Source of the DNA: an uncultured Bacteroidota bacterium
GTDB lineage: Bacteria; Bacteroidota; Bacteroidia; Chitinophagales; Chitinophagaceae
Reading direction: 5' to 3'
Assembly: GCA_903887005.1 (NCBI GenBank)
Contig: CAISOH010000080.1
Span: 1 to 48,025 of the forward strand
Length of the DNA stretch: 48,025 bases
Numbering within the stretch: position 1 is the first letter of the stretch; each line of letters starts with the position of its first letter. The translations under genes and the position numbers were made by a program. Below, piece by piece: positions 46,501-48,025 of this stretch. The notes under the pieces are model-generated. The model was not told the origin of the DNA and did not search any database. It worked only from the letters and a program-made list of their open reading frames with translations.

Positions 46501-47469
46501 GGCAGTGCCTGGGACAGCACCAGCAAATGTAGAAATAAAGCCTGTAGAAAATGTTACTTTACGAATAACATTATTACCTGCATCTGCTATATAAAGTGCA
46601 CCGGTACCTGAAGGATCGTACGCAATGCCGGAAGGAGTAGTTAATTTGGCAAGGGTAGCTGCTGCTCCGTCACCTGAATAACCAGCCAATGTATTACCTG
46701 CGAATGTGGAAATAATGCCTGAGGTATTGATCTTACGGATTACATTATTCGCCCTGTCGGCAATATAAATATTACCTGCAAGGTCAACAGCCACGCCGGA
46801 AGGATCATTAAACTCCGCAGCAGTAGCCGGGCCGCCATCCACGGTTAAACCGGGCGTTGCAAAAAAGCCTGCAACCGTCCAGATCTTACCAAACGGATCA
46901 ACCATGCGGATGGAATTATTATCCCTGTCAGCAATATAAAGATTGCTGGTGACGCCATCAAATCTTAAACCATAGGGATGGTCAACCATGGCAAGCAGCG
47001 CAGGCCCGCCATCACCGAGAGGGCCTGTTGTGGTACCTGCATTATTGACTATCGTGGTAATAATACCGGAAGAATTTACCTTACGTACACGATGGTTTCC
47101 GCAATCGGCAATATACAGATTGGAGCCGTCATGGGCAACGCCGGTTGGGCCATTGAGCATACAGCCAACAGCGGGCAGCCCGTCGCCGAGGCCGGCAGTG
47201 CCGCCGCCGGCAACTATCCAGTTAATGCCGGCAGGGTCAACCATGTGAATCAGGTTATTGACAGAGTCGGCAATATAAAGGTTGCCGGTGCTTGGGTCTA
47301 AACAAAGACCTGTGGGCATGTTGAATTGCGTCGTGGTGGCAGGGCCTCCCCAAACGAGTGAACCGCCAACTCCATTGCCTGCGATAGTGGTAATAAGCTG
47401 TGCCTGAACACCCGCAGAAAACAGTAAAGTAAATACCGCAGCGAGTAATTTGTAGCAATTGATCTTCAT
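43561..47469 (-). CDS. Giant NHL-repeat protein with PKD-like and T9SS sorting domains
   Basis: A 1302-residue secreted protein. The signal peptide is KLLAAVFTLLFSAGVQAQ. From about residue 25 to 1090 there are 18 NHL-type repeats, each with a core like NPTGVAxDxxGNLYIAD followed by NNxIRKV and a Gly-rich GDGGPAT segment. NHL repeats form beta-propellers, so this would make three six-bladed rings or a similar stack. Then follows a PKD/Ig-like region (about 1095-1225: CQDSCIHFSNTSIGSTDSI and VTVNPTPHPVIVQSG) and a C-terminal T9SS type A sorting domain (about 1225-1302: YAQHPVNDALAVTMYDPTGR to LKWLKN). It is likely a cell-surface binding protein. A partner is not apparent. Confidence 0.92.
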   Translation of the reverse strand: MKINCYKLLAAVFTLLFSAGVQAQLITTIAGNGVGGSLVWGGPATTTQFNMPTGLCLDPSTGNLYIADSVNNLIHMVDPAGINWIVAGGGTAGLGDGLPAVGCMLNGPTGVAHDGSNLYIADCGNHRVRKVNSSGIITTIVNNAGTTTGPLGDGGPALLAMVDHPYGLRFDGVTSNLYIADRDNNSIRMVDPFGKIWTVAGFFATPGLTVDGGPATAAEFNDPSGVAVDLAGNIYIADRANNVIRKINTSGIISTFAGNTLAGYSGDGAAATLAKLTTPSGIAYDPSGTGALYIADAGNNVIRKVTFSTGFISTFAGAVPGTAGFNDGAAAAAKFTNPTGVSVNSAGTIVYVADKGNNRIRKITGGAVTTVAGTGAAGNFVSGALANASLLNSPSGVAQDATGNVYIANSGANNVAKITVLTGFITGIAGDIVAGSAGTTTYGISGTTTFLNNPTGVVVDATGNVYIADQANNHVDMVTPGGIINNYTGNGTAFYGGDGYPAITSQIAFAEGITLDNTGNLLIADTKNERIRIVYNAAPPSGRVIGDIYTIGGNGTSGYGGLATYLELKNPTGVTTAATGDMYIADRANNVVRKVDGKGVMSTFAGTGVWGYTGDGAAAALATFSAPVSVAYYNAGPTLYVGDALNNVVRAVDIASGKISTYAGTGAVGYTGDGGLANAAKLHQISGLEVDQFTGDLYITDQLNSVVRKVNAITKIITTIAGTGVAGFLASGGPATATMLYQPYSVTTDKTGNVFLADRDNHVVRKIDPTGNISIFAGTGFQGFTADGSVATKTMLDNPNGVALDAAGNLYISDMGNNRIRKVTKATNIVTTVAGNGSVGPGGDGGSALGAQLYYPQGIACDLFGNLYIADGNNNKVRVVNLTTGIINAFAGTGTAGYTGDGGAALSATLSDPKGVYIDGGQNVFIADFLNNVVRRVDKVSGNIATIAGTGVNGFSGDGGPATSAKLSQPAAVIMDTTHSILIADFTNQRIRRIDIAGKISTVAGNGTFGYSGDGGAAIKATMRNPIGLSTDDAGSFYIADRDNNVIRKVTTVLLASFDTSFYSSLPICQDSCIHFSNTSIGSTDSIKWSVTPAGPFISNVYVDTPTICFNSGAGTFVVTLTIYSGIKTNAFSYNVTVNPTPHPVIVQSGSQLFCSGAYSTLQWNLAGTPITGAVTNPFTWFPTPGVGTYTITVDSNGCLGTSASIVISTNGIMPVNIVDNNKYWLSQQGQDNSIVNLYAQHPVNDALAVTMYDPTGREIMSDKWSKGSSTIQIKAASLAPGMYIIKLTNNTTSEVLKWLKN

Positions 47470-47745
47470 AAATTTTTATTTTGCCGTTAAATATATATAA
47501 TTAAGTCAAAAATAATGAACGAATTTAGTGATAATTTTCAGATAACAAAAAAATATTTTTCCACAATAACTGAAAGTTAAAATTCCGGCGGAGGTTTGCA
47601 ATTTGGAATTAGATGATTGGATAATGTGATGATGTGATATAATTGGCAAGATATAAATTATCGCGAGTTCAATAATAGATATCAGTTATCAGCCAAGCCT
47701 TTTCTATATTTTGATGCTAATAATGGTCTTTGTTGAGGTCTTGGG

Positions 47746-47776
47746 GGTGTCCCACACCTTTTCGGTGTGGGACACC
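47746..47776. repeat. Large dyad, copy E
   Basis: GGTGTCCCACACC and GGTGTGGGACACC (13 bp perfect) around TTTTC. Compared with copy D the A-T pair in the stem is replaced by a G-C pair, so both sides changed together. Confidence 0.9.
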
Positions 47777-47961
47777 TGTGCTAAATATACTTAACTAATT
47801 GATTGCCATATTAATAATCGTCGAACTCACGTTAAATTAGCCCCTTTTGTTGGAAAAGTAAAATAGCATTCCTTTCATGGTAAGTACCTATCCCGACTCA
47901 TTGAAAAAAAATGTGAATGACATTACTTACTCAAGTGTAAGCCCACAGCCAATAGAATTAC

Positions 47962-47991
47962 TGTCACAGTGAGCCGCGCCGAACTGTGACA
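47962..47991. repeat. Dispersed dyad with GAGCCGCGCCGA loop, copy 2
   Basis: TGTCACAGT and ACTGTGACA form a perfect 9-bp stem around GAGCCGCGCCGA. The loop is identical to copy 1 at 34404-34439, but the stem differs on both sides (CACAGT here, CATGGT there). Confidence 0.78.
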
Positions 47992-48025
47992 ACGATGAGG
48001 ATTTTGCTGAAGTTTAATCAGGGAA

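Larger units (their letters stand above)
47470..48025. repeat. Repeat-filled intergenic region (dispersed unit, copy E)
   Basis: No gene is seen in the last 556 bp. It contains the second copy of the dispersed unit (about 47660-47850; compare 42755-42930), its dyad at 47746-47776, and the GAGCCGCGCCGA dyad at 47962-47991. The short stretch before these (47470-47650) is the upstream region of the NHL gene and is AT-rich. Confidence 0.7.

Overview
The window looks like a chromosomal piece of a Bacteroidota bacterium, most probably a member of the Chitinophagaceae/Chitinophagales. The evidence is: several proteins ending in type IX secretion (T9SS) type A sorting domains, TAnnTTTG-type -7 promoter elements with little Shine-Dalgarno use, SKxC-type lipoproteins (lipobox ending in SC followed by KK), a glutamine-dependent NAD synthetase, DUF6600 and MbnP-like families, and AT-rich intergenic DNA full of short repeated words. 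No rRNA, CRISPR array or intact tRNA gene was seen.

Layout. 1-1,215: a REP-associated tyrosine transposase (RAYT) gene embedded in its own REP-like hairpin array. 1,216-3,137: gene-poor DNA with a MazEF-type toxin-antitoxin pair and a candidate 35-residue membrane microprotein. 3,138-8,991: a surface-glycan module, with an MBOAT O-acyltransferase, two tandem SGNH/AlgX-like partners (the first interrupted by an in-frame TAA), a family-4 type glycosyltransferase and a formyltransferase-like protein. 9,047-13,446: DUF6600 protein with a Gln/Pro tail, ribH, a Uma2-type nuclease-fold protein and nadE. 13,676-17,587: SNF2 helicase with a SWIM finger, a small lipoprotein and an orphan response regulator flanked by direct repeats; the right repeat ends in the 3' part of a tRNA-Lys. 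17,833-21,353: SirB1-like protein and topA.

21,487-29,879 is a tandem array of five paralogous T9SS-exported proteins (480-515 residues) on the minus strand, separated by copied intergenic blocks with a strong dyad and a terminator. 30,241-33,619 holds a lipoprotein and then a probable copper-handling operon: a small CDGKCC protein, a Met-rich outer-membrane barrel, an MbnP-like lipoprotein and a cytochrome-like lipoprotein with an unusual C-x5-C-H motif. 33,796-35,940 has dtd and mnmE. 35,941-37,614 looks like the eroded remains of an integrative element downstream of mnmE (two excisionase-type HTH genes, one hypothetical, iteron-like 10-bp repeats). 37,866-42,627 carries a 2-oxoacid dehydrogenase E2, an outer-membrane protein, an OsmC protein and a biotin carboxylase. 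43,117-47,469 has a small acidic repeat protein and a giant NHL-repeat T9SS cargo.

The most striking property beyond the genes is the density of dispersed hairpin repeats: at least five families (RAYT-linked REP units, a 33-bp perfect dyad with covarying copies, and three shorter dyads) recur across 48 kb. The best candidates for poorly described biology are the MbnP-like/C-x5-C-H/Met-rich barrel operon, the nested REP elements, and the five-copy T9SS array with its copied spacers.
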